From Alphaproteobacteria bacterium (GTDB lineage Bacteria; Myxococcota_A; UBA796; CAJQPC01), in the NCBI GenBank assembly GCA_020632795.1, contig JACKEV010000006.1, positions 740,501 to 804,500 of the forward strand: a DNA stretch of 64,000 nucleotides, in the 5' to 3' direction. A model generated the notes under the pieces. It saw only the letters and a program-made list of their open reading frames with translations, did not search any database and was not told the DNA's origin. Shown piece after piece: positions 28,115 to 36,861 of this stretch. A program made the position numbers and the translations under genes. Within the stretch, counting starts at the first letter, position 1. Every line of letters starts with the position of its first letter.

Positions 28115-29947
28115 CTAACGGAGGCCGCGATGCCGCTCCAGGATCACCCGAAGTTCGCTCTCCAGCCGCTCGATGTCTCCGGCAGTGTAGCCCTGGTGCC
28201 GCCCCAGGACCACGCCGCCCGGCCCGACGATGAGCGTGGTCGGCAGCCCCTGAACCTCGGCGCGCGCGCCCAGCTCCGGGTTCCAGGCGGTGGCGAGCCC
28301 TTCGAAGGGGTGGGCGCGCAGCCAGCGGGCCGCCTCGGGCTCGGCGTCGTCCACGGAGACGGCCACGATCCGCACCGGGAGGCCCTCCTGGGTGAGCCGG
28401 GCCGCGAGGGCGTCCAGCTCGGGCAGCTCCTGGGCGCAGGGGCTGCACCAGGAGGCCCAGAACGCGACGACGACCAGCTCCTGCTGCCCGACGGCGATCG
28501 GCCCCTGGGAGGTCGCCAGGGTCTCTGTGGGGAATGCGGGGCGGCGGGGGGGCGGGCGCCGCCCGGCGGGGGCCTGCTCGGCCAGCGCGGCGGTGAGCGC
28601 GGCGGCGTCGGCGGCGCCGGGGTTGAGGCGGTCGATGCGGGGCTCCAGCCCCTCGGCCCCCAGGGCGGCGGCGCGCAGGTAGGCGTCCAGCGCGGCGTGG
28701 GGGCGACCGAGCTGCTCCAGCACCTCGCCCTGGAGCACGGCGGCGTCGGGATCGGCGCCGATCAGCTCGGCGGTCGCGGCGGCGGCCAGGGCCTCGGGCA
28801 GGGCCTCCATCCGGCGCAGGGTCCGCGCCTCGATCATCCAGGTGGAGGACAGCAGGTGGCGGTCCCGGGGCTTGCGGCCCATGCCGCCCTCGGTCGCGAG
28901 GGTCTGACGGGCCCGGTCGCACAGCGCGAGCAGCTCCTCGGGGGACGCGCCGGCCTGCTCCAGCGCCTCGGCGGCTTCCACGAGCAAGGCGCCATCGGGA
29001 TCAGCGGCCTCCAGGGCGCGGCGCCAGGCGGGGGCGGCCCGGTCGTGGCGGCCCTTGCGGGTCAGCTCCCGGGCGGCGGCGGCGAGCACCCGCTGGTCCT
29101 CGGCGGCGGTGCCCCCCGGAGGCAGGTTCGGCTCGGCCTGCAGGGCGAGCACCCGCCCCAGGTCCCGCACCATCGCGGGCTGCCAGGGGTAGCGGCTGCC
29201 GGGGTGGCAGGGCTCGCCGAGCTGGGCCAGGCGCGCCCCGGCGGCGTCGGCAAGCTCCTGCTCCTTCGCGGCCACCAGCAGGGCGTGGGCCCGGTAGAGC
29301 AGGAGCGGGTCGTCGCCCTCCAGCATGGCCGCGGTGCTCTTGACGACGCCCCGGCGGGCCACGCGGGCTTGGGCGCTGTCGTCCCGGAACAGCCACCGGG
29401 CCAGCTCGGGGTGCTCGGGCCAGCGCTCCCAGGCCGCGCGGCCCTCCTTGCGCAGGTCCCGGTGCCGCTCCAGCTCCCAGAGCGCCTCCAGGCGCAAGGC
29501 GGCGGTCTCGGGGTCGGTGGCGGCCTCGATCAGGGCCAGGGCGCGGTTGGGGTCCCCCCGGTCCAGGGCGACGCGGGCCTCCAGGCGGCGCGCGGCCTCG
29601 GCGGGGGCGCCCGCGGGGACGTCCAGGGCGCCGTGGTCGCGCCGGGCCTCCCAGGCTGCGGCCATCAGGGCCTGCCCGGCGTCGCCGGACTGCGCGCGGG
29701 CCTGGTAGTCGGCGTCCAGCCACCAGGCGCGCTCGGCGAGGGCGTCCTGCCAGGCTCGGTGGACCGCAGGATCTGCGGGCCCGGCGACCAGGGCCTCTCC
29801 CAGGAAGCGCCAGGCGTCCTCGGTCTGCCCGCAGGCCAGGGCGGCGCGGTGTCGGGCCAGCGCCAGCTCCGCGGTGTCCGCTGTGTCCGCGCCCGCCTCC
29901 GCCGGACCGGCGAGCAGGAGCGCCAGCGCGACCGCCGTCGCGATCAT
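28115..29947 (-). CDS. Exported TPR protein with C-terminal TlpA-like thioredoxin domain
   Basis: 610 residues from ATG 29947, overlapping the upstream stop by four bases (ATGA). A signal peptide (ALALLLAGPAEAGA) is followed by about 430 residues of helical TPR-like repeats. The C-terminal 150 residues are a TlpA/ResA-type thioredoxin with the active site FWASWCSPCAQELPELD, then VVAVSVDD and the cis-Pro loop VQGLPTTLIVG. Such domains reduce periplasmic disulfides or act in cytochrome c assembly. The large TPR part presumably selects substrates. The active-site CxxC is intact. Confidence 0.85.
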   Translation of the reverse strand: MIATAVALALLLAGPAEAGADTADTAELALARHRAALACGQTEDAWRFLGEALVAGPADPAVHRAWQDALAERAWWLDADYQARAQSGDAGQALMAAAWEARRDHGALDVPAGAPAEAARRLEARVALDRGDPNRALALIEAATDPETAALRLEALWELERHRDLRKEGRAAWERWPEHPELARWLFRDDSAQARVARRGVVKSTAAMLEGDDPLLLYRAHALLVAAKEQELADAAGARLAQLGEPCHPGSRYPWQPAMVRDLGRVLALQAEPNLPPGGTAAEDQRVLAAAARELTRKGRHDRAAPAWRRALEAADPDGALLVEAAEALEQAGASPEELLALCDRARQTLATEGGMGRKPRDRHLLSSTWMIEARTLRRMEALPEALAAAATAELIGADPDAAVLQGEVLEQLGRPHAALDAYLRAAALGAEGLEPRIDRLNPGAADAAALTAALAEQAPAGRRPPPRRPAFPTETLATSQGPIAVGQQELVVVAFWASWCSPCAQELPELDALAARLTQEGLPVRIVAVSVDDAEPEAARWLRAHPFEGLATAWNPELGARAEVQGLPTTLIVGPGGVVLGRHQGYTAGDIERLESELRVILERHRGLR

Positions 29948-30549
29948 GCCAGGGGGAAGAAGAGGTTCAGCCGATCCGGGGGCTCGCCGCGCAGCTCGCC
30001 GCCGGAGCTGCGGGCCACGACCCGCATCAGGCAGGCGCCCAGCACCCGGTCCCGCTCCCCCAGCCGCTCGATGAGGGTCTCGTAGTGCGGCGCCATGGCC
30101 AGCTGCACGCCCGCGGAGGGCAGCCCCACGAGGTGGATGCGCTGGCGGCTGCGCCCGCCCCGCAGGTCGATGGACAGCTCGATCTCCTCGGGGGCGGCCA
30201 GCTCCAGCGCCGCCAGGAAGCGCAGCGGCGGGATCAAGGCGGGCTCGGACTCGCCGCGCACCTCCAGCCCCAGGGTGTGCTGGAGCAGCGGGCGCACATC
30301 CACCGGCTCGGTGGCGGAGACGGTGGAGACGCTGTCGAAGCGCCCCACGATGGTCTCCAGGCGGTCCAGGCTGCGGGTCAGGCCCGCGGGGAGCTGCTCG
30401 CCGTCCATCGAGGCCAGCTCGACCCAGCCCATGACCCCCATCACCGCGCCGCGCACGTCGTGGGCAAAGGTCCGAAGGAGCATCTCGCGCACGAGGGTCT
30501 CGCGACACTCGGCGCGCACGTCAGCGTTCTCGTAGGGCGATCCAGCCAT
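29944..30549 (-). CDS. Histidine-kinase-like protein lacking ATP-binding boxes (ChpT-like)
   Basis: 201 residues. The segment LLRTFAHDVRGAVMGVMGWV is a HisKA-type dimerisation helix with a candidate phospho-acceptor His30. The second domain (LLQHTLGLEV ... CLMRVVARSSGGELRGE ... LNLFFPLA) has the end of a HATPase fold, but the N-box and DxGxG/G1 boxes of kinases are absent. This composition is that of ChpT-like histidine phosphotransferases, which relay phosphate between response regulators. No regulator gene is adjacent. It could also be a degenerate kinase. Coupled to the TPR-thioredoxin gene. Confidence 0.65.
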   Translation of the reverse strand: MAGSPYENADVRAECRETLVREMLLRTFAHDVRGAVMGVMGWVELASMDGEQLPAGLTRSLDRLETIVGRFDSVSTVSATEPVDVRPLLQHTLGLEVRGESEPALIPPLRFLAALELAAPEEIELSIDLRGGRSRQRIHLVGLPSAGVQLAMAPHYETLIERLGERDRVLGACLMRVVARSSGGELRGEPPDRLNLFFPLA

Positions 30550-30598
30550 GCTGCGTTGATACCAGGGGCCGCTTGCGGAGTAAAGGGGGGGACGCGCT

Positions 30599-31072
30599 TC
30601 AGCGCAAGCGGGCCTGCACGGCGGCCAGCGCGGGCCCGGGAAGGTAGCGGGACACGTCCCCGCCGTGCTGCGCGATCTCCTTCACCAGGCTGGAGGAGAC
30701 GAAGATGTTGTTGGGCTCGGAGAGCAGGAAGACCGTCTCGATCCCGGGGGCCATGTCCATGTTGGCCAGCCCGTTGCGGAACTCGAAGTCGAAGTCGGAG
30801 ATCACCCGCAGGCCCCGCAGGATGACCTTGGCGTCGATCTGGCGGCAGTAGTCCACCAGCAGCCCCTGGAACGAGGACACCCGCGCGTTCGGCAGCTCCG
30901 CGACGCAGCGGGTGATGATGTCGATGCGCTCGTCCAGATCGAAGAGGTAGCGCTTCTTGACGTTGTGCCCGCAGGCGACGACCACCTCGTCAAACAAGGC
31001 GCAGCCCCGGCGGATGATGTCCAGGTGGCCGTTGGTGATGGGGTCGAAGCTGCCAGCCAGCACAGCGCGCAT
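30599..31072 (-). CDS. coaD: Phosphopantetheine adenylyltransferase
   Basis: 157 residues from ATG 31072 (GAGG five bases upstream). GTG 31078 is an alternative. Catalyses the penultimate step of coenzyme A synthesis from 4'-phosphopantetheine and ATP. Nucleotidyl-transferase motifs are intact: AVLAGSFDPITNGHLDIIRR with TxGH, LRGLRVISDFDFEF, and FVSSSLVKEIA near the C-terminus. Length is standard. Confidence 0.96.
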   Translation of the reverse strand: MRAVLAGSFDPITNGHLDIIRRGCALFDEVVVACGHNVKKRYLFDLDERIDIITRCVAELPNARVSSFQGLLVDYCRQIDAKVILRGLRVISDFDFEFRNGLANMDMAPGIETVFLLSEPNNIFVSSSLVKEIAQHGGDVSRYLPGPALAAVQARLR

Positions 31073-31120
31073 GAGCACCTCGGGTGTCCGGCGCCCGTAA
31101 CCGGTCTGACACGCCGCGGG

Positions 31121-32302
31121 CTAACGGACGGGGCGCGGCGCGGCGGCCCCCAGGTGCCGGTAGAGCGCCGAGCGCAGCCGGGGATCGGCGCGCAGGGGCT
31201 TGAGGACCGGGTCGATGGCCAGATCGCGGCGCAGCTCGAGCTGGAGCGCCTCGGGCAGCTCGGTGCGGCCGGCGATGGCCTCCTCCAGCTCGGCGATGGC
31301 CTGGACCTCACGGCCGCGGATCGCCTGGTAGATCCCCAGGAAGACGTGGACGTAGGGGTGCCCGGGGGCGAGCTGCTGGGCGCGCTCCAGGCGCTCCTCG
31401 GCGGCCTCATAGTCGCCCAGCCGCGCCATCGCGACGGCCTGGTTGCCCAGGGCGATGAGGTTGGCCGGGTCCTGGGTGAGCACGCGCTCGTAGGTGTCCA
31501 GCTCGGCCCGGTGCATGCCGAGGCGCTTCTGGGCCTGGGCGACGCCCAGCCACCAGCTCAGGTTGTCCGGCTCCCGCTCGGCCAGCCACTGGTAGTGGTG
31601 GAGGGCCTCCCGGAAGTTGTCGTTGTCGTAGGAGCCGCGGGCGACCAGGGCGTGCTGCTGGATGTCGTCCGGGGCGCTGGCCAGGCGGATGCGGGCCAGC
31701 TCGGCCTCGATGGTGGAGGGCACCGCGCGCCGATACCACTGGTAATACCCCCAGTGGGTCTCGTCGTCGTCCGGGGCGGCCTCGCGGCCCTCGCCCGCCA
31801 CCCGCACCATCACCGGGCGCAGCGCGTCGTTGTTGGGCTGCACCGCCGCGATCCGCTCGGCGGGCACCCGGGGGCCGGCGTCGGGATCGACGTGCAGGGT
31901 GCGGCGGGCCGCGGCCGACCACTCGGCCACCGCGCCGTCGGGGGGGTTGTGGAACAGCGCGTCGGCGAGGTCCAGCCACATGCCCCCGACCGTGACCCCC
32001 ATCGCCACCATCAAGAAGCGTGGATCGACCGGCGGGTGCATCCGCACCGAGCCGCGCAGGGGCTCGATGTGCTCGACCTCGACGTGGACCGCACCCAGCG
32101 AAAAACCGGTTCTCTGACCTTCTTTCAGCCGGCGGCCGCGGATGTCCAGGTCCCCGCCCACCCGGCAGATCAGGACCGAGGCGCCGGGGAAGGCCACCTT
32201 CGCGTGGGGGGCGTCGCCGATGCGCACCACGCTCCTCACCGCCAGGATGCGGTCCTCCACGATGACGTCGTGGTATCGCACCGTGACTTGGAGGTCACCC
32301 AC
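31121..32302 (-). CDS. Membrane TPR protein with FHA-like N-terminal domain (paralogue 2)
   Basis: 393 residues from a GTG with GGAGG six bases upstream. The start lies inside the end of the preceding paralogous gene (eight-base overlap). Residues 1-85 form a beta-rich domain opening VTVRYHDVIVEDRIL, then DLDIRGRRLKEGQRTG. A single hydrophobic helix (FLMVAMGVTVGGMWLDLADALF) leads to a part with five to six TPRs (NLIALGNQAVAMARLGDYEA). A closing motif IDPVLKPLRADPRLRSAL is shared with its neighbour. The N-domain resembles FHA-like modules in myxobacterial gliding-machinery proteins such as GltJ. That link is inference. Confidence 0.72.
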   Translation of the reverse strand: MGDLQVTVRYHDVIVEDRILAVRSVVRIGDAPHAKVAFPGASVLICRVGGDLDIRGRRLKEGQRTGFSLGAVHVEVEHIEPLRGSVRMHPPVDPRFLMVAMGVTVGGMWLDLADALFHNPPDGAVAEWSAAARRTLHVDPDAGPRVPAERIAAVQPNNDALRPVMVRVAGEGREAAPDDDETHWGYYQWYRRAVPSTIEAELARIRLASAPDDIQQHALVARGSYDNDNFREALHHYQWLAEREPDNLSWWLGVAQAQKRLGMHRAELDTYERVLTQDPANLIALGNQAVAMARLGDYEAAEERLERAQQLAPGHPYVHVFLGIYQAIRGREVQAIAELEEAIAGRTELPEALQLELRRDLAIDPVLKPLRADPRLRSALYRHLGAAAPRPVR

Positions 32303-33782
32303 TGCGACCCTCCTGGCTCGGCGAGCCCTTCAACTCTTCTCCATAGCGGCCGTAGTATCGAACCAGTATTTCCGAAAACTCCGGCGTCTGTCTAAGGGAA
32401 TCGAAGGCGGGGTCGATCCGGATGTCCTGCCGGAACTCGATGTGGTGGAGGGTGTCGAGGCGCTCCATCCCCGCCAGCGCCTTCTCCAGGAACTCGATGG
32501 CGAGCTGGTTCTCGCCGCGCGCGGCGTGGATCTTGGAGCGGTGCAGGTCGGCGTAGGGGTCGTCGGGGTCGACCACGTCGAGCTGGTCCATGATCTCGAG
32601 CGCCTCGTCGAAGCGCTGCTGGTGGGCCAGGTTGACCGCCAGGTTGTTCAGGGCGTGGGCGTCGCCGGGCTCCAGCGCGAGCGCGAGCCGGTAATACCCT
32701 TCTTCCTTGCCATACTCCCCGATGCGCTTGTAGACGAGCGCGAGGTTGTTGTAGCCGGCGGGGTCGTCGGGGTACAGCTCGATGAAGCGGTCGTAGGTGC
32801 GCCGGCACTCGACGTAGTCCTCGGAGAGGTACTGGTAGTAGGCGAGCTGCTGGAGCGCCCAGGCCGACTCGGGGTCGAGGCGGACGAGCTGCTCGGCGCG
32901 GTCGAGGTTGCGGCGGATCTCGTCCTGGTCGCGACGGGCATCCTCGACGTCGTACCAGTCGCGCAGGCCCCAGCCCCGCTCGGGCTCGGCGGTCAGCTCG
33001 CTGGGATCGACCTGCTGATCGGCGCCCTCGGCGGCGTCGGCGATCTGCTGGGGCTCGGTGACGCCCTCGATGGGGGGCAGCTCCACCTGCTCGGGGCCGT
33101 CGGCGGCCGGCGGCTCGGGCTCCAGCGGCTGGTGCTTCGCCTGGGAGGGCGGGCGGGTTTCGTCGCCGCGCTGGCGCTCGGGGGCGGTGTTGGCCGCGCC
33201 GCCCAGGTCGTCCATCGGACCCTTGTCCCCCGCCGGGAGGAAGAGGTCCTGGGCCGAGATGCGGGCGATGGGGCGCTCGCGCTCCTCGTAGAGCTGGCCG
33301 GACTCCGCGCCCTCGACCTCATCCTCCAAGAGCCGCGCGATCAGCTCCGGGGAGGTCTCGGGGACCTGGGCCCCCGGCGTGGCGAGGCTGTCGAGCAGCA
33401 TCTCCAGCGGGATGGCCAGCAGCATCATCAGCGCCACCGCACCCAGCAGGAACAGGTCGCCCTGCAGCTCCATCGGGACGACCCGGTACTGGCGGACGAG
33501 GGAGATCGTCAGGTCGACCGCCCCGGAGCGGATGTGGATGGGCTCGCCGGGGGCGGCGTAGCGCGGCGGCTCGTCGCCGTCGGTCAGCTCGATCTGGGCG
33601 GGGGTGACCCAGCGCAAGGCACCCAGGCTGTCGCGGCGGGGGGCGGGGGGGACCCCGAGGCCCAGCGCGTCATCGTCCAGGGAGACCGGCGCGTTCCCGG
33701 GCAGGATGCGGTCCTCGACGACGGTGTCGTGGTATCGCACCAGGAGACGGAGGGCGTAACGGCGGGCCGGGGGGGTGCTCAC
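32295..33782 (-). CDS. Membrane TPR protein with FHA-like N-terminal domain (paralogue 1)
   Basis: 495 residues. N-terminal domain with LRLLVRYHDTVVEDRIL, the same motif as in the downstream gene. One membrane helix (GDLFLLGAVALMMLLAIPLEM), a long acidic/Pro-rich linker (about 140-270), then about five TPRs (SAWALQQLAYYQYLSEDYVE; PAGYNNLALVYKRIGEYGKE), ending IDPAFDSLRQTPEFSEIL. The start GTG has no clear ribosome site. The two genes are a tandem duplication in one operon whose linker and TPR number have diverged. A role in a large envelope complex is likely but unspecified. Confidence 0.72.
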   Translation of the reverse strand: MSTPPARRYALRLLVRYHDTVVEDRILPGNAPVSLDDDALGLGVPPAPRRDSLGALRWVTPAQIELTDGDEPPRYAAPGEPIHIRSGAVDLTISLVRQYRVVPMELQGDLFLLGAVALMMLLAIPLEMLLDSLATPGAQVPETSPELIARLLEDEVEGAESGQLYEERERPIARISAQDLFLPAGDKGPMDDLGGAANTAPERQRGDETRPPSQAKHQPLEPEPPAADGPEQVELPPIEGVTEPQQIADAAEGADQQVDPSELTAEPERGWGLRDWYDVEDARRDQDEIRRNLDRAEQLVRLDPESAWALQQLAYYQYLSEDYVECRRTYDRFIELYPDDPAGYNNLALVYKRIGEYGKEEGYYRLALALEPGDAHALNNLAVNLAHQQRFDEALEIMDQLDVVDPDDPYADLHRSKIHAARGENQLAIEFLEKALAGMERLDTLHHIEFRQDIRIDPAFDSLRQTPEFSEILVRYYGRYGEELKGSPSQEGRSG

Positions 33783-33929
33783 GAGGGGATAAGACTCGGC
33801 GGGTCAGCGAGGGTTCCGCTGTTTTTTCCAGCGGAGCCACCTCAAAGTTTAGCCGCAGGGCCGGGCGGGCCGCCATTACAGCGGCGGCTTGTGACGTCAA
33901 TCCTGACGTGCGCACGGAGGCGCCCTGTG

Positions 33930-35474
33930 TCAACGGGGGCTGTCAACCCGGCGTCGCCGTACCGCGAACACCAGGCCCGCAAGCCAGAGGGCCCCCGCGC
34001 CGCCAACGGACCCGCAGCCGCAGCCCTTGGGGGAGATGCCGCCCCCGCCGGAGTCATCGGCGTCGTCGGAGTCCGCGCCGGAGTCGTCCGCGCCGCAGGG
34101 CGCGCGGGTGACCTCCCAGGTGGCCGCGTCGGTGAGCAGGCCGTCGGGATCCAGCCGCACCCAGGGGGTGGGATCGGCGACCTCCAGGGTCAGCGCGCCC
34201 GAGGGGCCGCAGCCCTCCAGCGTCACCGCGTCGGTCTCGCTCAGCAGCGCGCCGTCGAGGGTCCACCGCCAGGTCAGGCTGCCGTCGTCGGGGCCCAGGG
34301 CGGTGGCGGTGAAGGTCTGCGCGGCGTCGACGGTGACCGCGCCGGGGGCGGGCTCCGCCGCGACGAGGAGGGACGGCAGGCGCCCGTAGATGCCCAGCAC
34401 CGCCTGCTCCCGGCACACCGGGCAGTAGTCGTCCTGCAGGGTGTTCATCATGCAGGAGGCGTCGGTGGGCCGGAACAGGTTGGTGTAGGAGCACACCGGG
34501 TACGCGCCGACCTCGCGCTCGTCGAGCCACTGGGTCCAGGTCGCGCCGCCGCTGTCGGCGGTGCAGTTCGGCCCCTCGCCGTTTGCGGCATAGCCGTAGG
34601 AGTACTCGTCCCACAGGCCGATGAGGCTGTGCCCCAATTCGTGGGCGGCGACCTGGGTGTCGTAGGCGCCCCCAGTGTACGCCGTGGCGTAGCTGAAGCC
34701 GCCGGCGCCCCCGTAGGTGTCGTCGTTGATGAGGACCAGCACGCCGTCCGCGTCCGGGACGGAGGCGCGCACCTCGGCCATGACCGCGCTGTCCTGGCAG
34801 CAGACCAGCCGGGCGATGTTGCCGCAGCCGTAGTAGCAGCCGTAGGCGGTGTCCCGGGAGACGTCCTGGCCGTTCTCGCGGTGGCTCGCCCCGGACTCGG
34901 CGGAGGCCGCGTCCACCCGCCAGATGTTGAAGAGCCCGGTGTAGGCGCCGTAGGGCTCGATGCTGAGCAGGTAGGCGACCATCCGGTCGACGTCCGCGGC
35001 GAAGTCGGGCAGCTCGGCCTCGGTGTAGCCGTCGCCCAGGAAGACCATGTCCAGGCGCGCGTCGCTGGGGCCGCTCTCCTGGACCGGGACGGGCGTGGTG
35101 GGGGGCGCGGCGCGCGGGGCGAGGGTCTGCGCACCGAGGCGGACGTGGGTCGCGCCGTCGGGCCAGGCGAAGGTCACCGGCGCGATCGCCGCGGCCAGGG
35201 TGACCGAGGCCCCGCCGCCCTCGGGGAGGATGACCGAGCGCTGCCGGGCGTCGGGGACCGGGACGCGCGCCAGGGTGCGCCCCTCGGCGTCGAGCACCTC
35301 CAGCCACGCCCCCGCGTCGACCGGCGCTGCGGGCGCCTTCCGCGGGCCCTCTGCGGAGATCCCGACCAGGTCGACCAGCGCGGGGCCGTCGTCGCTGATC
35401 TCGATGAACGCGACGGCGCTGCCGGCCCGGGCGGTCCCGGAGAGCAGGCCGAGCAGCAGGAACACAAGCGACAT
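33930..35474 (-). CDS. Secreted M64-family metallopeptidase with MYXO-CTERM-like tail
   Basis: 514 residues. Signal peptide (FLLLGLLSGTARAG), a beta-sandwich pro-region, then the catalytic domain with DMVFLGDGYTEAEL, LVLINDDTYGGAGG and the zinc site VAAHELGHSLIGLWDEY (HExxH), followed by Cys-rich loops (PVCSYTNLFRP, YCPVCREQ). This is the IgA-peptidase M64 family. The Ig/PKD-like C-domain is followed by an acidic spacer and PKGCGCG, a hydrophobic helix (ALWLAGLVFAV) and RRRR, a MYXO-CTERM-type sorting signal. Predicted to be processed and displayed on the cell surface, acting as a predatory or nutritional protease. Confidence 0.9.
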   Translation of the reverse strand: MSLVFLLLGLLSGTARAGSAVAFIEISDDGPALVDLVGISAEGPRKAPAAPVDAGAWLEVLDAEGRTLARVPVPDARQRSVILPEGGGASVTLAAAIAPVTFAWPDGATHVRLGAQTLAPRAAPPTTPVPVQESGPSDARLDMVFLGDGYTEAELPDFAADVDRMVAYLLSIEPYGAYTGLFNIWRVDAASAESGASHRENGQDVSRDTAYGCYYGCGNIARLVCCQDSAVMAEVRASVPDADGVLVLINDDTYGGAGGFSYATAYTGGAYDTQVAAHELGHSLIGLWDEYSYGYAANGEGPNCTADSGGATWTQWLDEREVGAYPVCSYTNLFRPTDASCMMNTLQDDYCPVCREQAVLGIYGRLPSLLVAAEPAPGAVTVDAAQTFTATALGPDDGSLTWRWTLDGALLSETDAVTLEGCGPSGALTLEVADPTPWVRLDPDGLLTDAATWEVTRAPCGADDSGADSDDADDSGGGGISPKGCGCGSVGGAGALWLAGLVFAVRRRRVDSPR

Positions 35475-35514
35475 GGGGGCACCCTGAAGGGGCGCGGCGC
35501 GCTAAGTTCGGGCC

Positions 35515-36246
35515 ATGCGCACCGCAGCGGTCATCATCATCGGCAACGAAATCCTCAGCGGCAAGTTCGCCGACGAGAACGGCCCCTACCTGATCGGGCG
35601 ACTGCGGGCCTTGGGGGTGCGGCTTCGGCGCCTGGTGGTGGTGGAGGACACGCTGGACGAGCTGAGCGAGGAGATCCGCGGCTGCGCCGAGCGCCACGAT
35701 CTGGTGTTCACCACCGGCGGGGTCGGGCCCACCCACGACGACATCACCATGGACGCGGTGGCCGCCGCGTTCGGCGTCCCCGTGGTCGAGCGCGCCGACC
35801 TCATCGAGATGTTCGAGCGCTATGCGGGCGGGCCGATCAACGCCGCCACCCGGCGCATGGCCTCCATCCCCGACGGCAGCGAGCTGTGGTGGGAGGGGGC
35901 GCTGCGCTTCCCGGTGGTGGTCAAGGAGAACGTCCACATCTTCCCGGGGGTGCCCTCGTTCATGCGCCTCAAGTTCGAGGCCATCGCCGCCCGGTTCGCG
36001 GACACGCCGGTGCACACCGCGCGGGTGACCACCCGGGAGCGCGAGTCGGACATCGCCGCGCGGCTCTCCCAGGCCGTCGCCCGCTGGCCGGCGGTGGAGA
36101 TCGGCAGCTATCCCCGCTTCGAGGCGGAGACCTGGCACGTCATCGTGACGCTGGAGGGCCCCGACCCCGGCGCGGTCGAGGCCTGCCGGGCGTGGCTTGC
36201 GGGGTCGCTGGAGCCGGTGCAGCTCAGCCGGGGCGACCTCAGCTGA
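35515..36246 (+). CDS. CinA/competence-damage-inducible-type protein (molybdopterin-binding-like domain)
   Basis: 243 residues, consisting only of the MoCF-biosynthesis-like domain: VIIIGNEILSGKFADENGPY, VVVEDTLDELSEEIR and the loop TTGGVGPTHDDITMDAV, followed by a small C-terminal extension. Full CinA has an added nicotinamide-nucleotide amidase domain, which is missing here. Short proteins of this type may hydrolyse ADP-ribose or FAD-like compounds. Divergent from the M64 peptidase gene (40 bases). Its end overlaps the next convergent gene by eight bases. Confidence 0.88.
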   Translation: MRTAAVIIIGNEILSGKFADENGPYLIGRLRALGVRLRRLVVVEDTLDELSEEIRGCAERHDLVFTTGGVGPTHDDITMDAVAAAFGVPVVERADLIEMFERYAGGPINAATRRMASIPDGSELWWEGALRFPVVVKENVHIFPGVPSFMRLKFEAIAARFADTPVHTARVTTRERESDIAARLSQAVARWPAVEIGSYPRFEAETWHVIVTLEGPDPGAVEACRAWLAGSLEPVQLSRGDLS

Positions 36247-36781
36247 AGCGCACCGAGTGGGTGCCGGCCAGCTCCCACTTGACCATGAAGTCGTTGACCG
36301 GCATCTGGTACTCCTCGTCCAGATCGTCCCAGGGGTAGGGATCCATGCAGGTGACCGTGTCGGTGACCTGCTCGATCATGACCCAGTGGGGGCCCACCTG
36401 ACCGTTGGGGAAGCGGTCGATGATCTGGGCGATCCAGGGGAGGTTGTGGGAGAACTGGTAGCGGCGGGCGCCGCGGGCCCGCTCGTCGCGGGTCTTGCCC
36501 AGGGAGGTGGCGATGGCCTCGTCGCCGTACTGCTCGGTGAGGTAGCGGCGGACGTGGGCGAAGGTGCTGTCGGCGCCGAGCTTCTGCTCAACCAGCTCGA
36601 CCAGCCCGCGCCCGAGGGACTCCATGTCCGCGTCCTCGGCCTTCGCGCCCTCGGCGATCGTGCGCATGGCCCCCGCGAGGTCGCCGTCGGCGGGCATGTG
36701 CCCGCGATCGAAGAGGATGAACATCCAGGTGGCCAGGGTGATCGGAAGGTTGCCGGACTTCGGCGCAGCAGACTCGGACAT
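36239..36781 (-). CDS. Unknown protein with possible inactive C39-peptidase-like fold
   Basis: 180 residues from ATG 36781, with GGAGG six bases upstream. No signal peptide. The C-terminal half (GPHWVMIEQVTDTVTCMDPY ... MPVNDFMVKWELAG) has the arrangement of the second half of C39-like cysteine peptidases: a His in a beta strand, then a DP turn, then a helix with F...W. The N-terminal part (GNLPITLATWMFILFDRGHM) has no Cys where the nucleophile helix should be. An inactive C39-like or simply unrelated protein are both possible. Confidence 0.55.
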   Translation of the reverse strand: MSESAAPKSGNLPITLATWMFILFDRGHMPADGDLAGAMRTIAEGAKAEDADMESLGRGLVELVEQKLGADSTFAHVRRYLTEQYGDEAIATSLGKTRDERARGARRYQFSHNLPWIAQIIDRFPNGQVGPHWVMIEQVTDTVTCMDPYPWDDLDEEYQMPVNDFMVKWELAGTHSVRFS

Positions 36782-36861
36782 CGTGGACCTCCGGGGCATC
36801 TCTGGGAACCTCCACTAACGGGTTACGTCTGGAGGACCACCCCTCTCGGAGCAGCTCGTCC

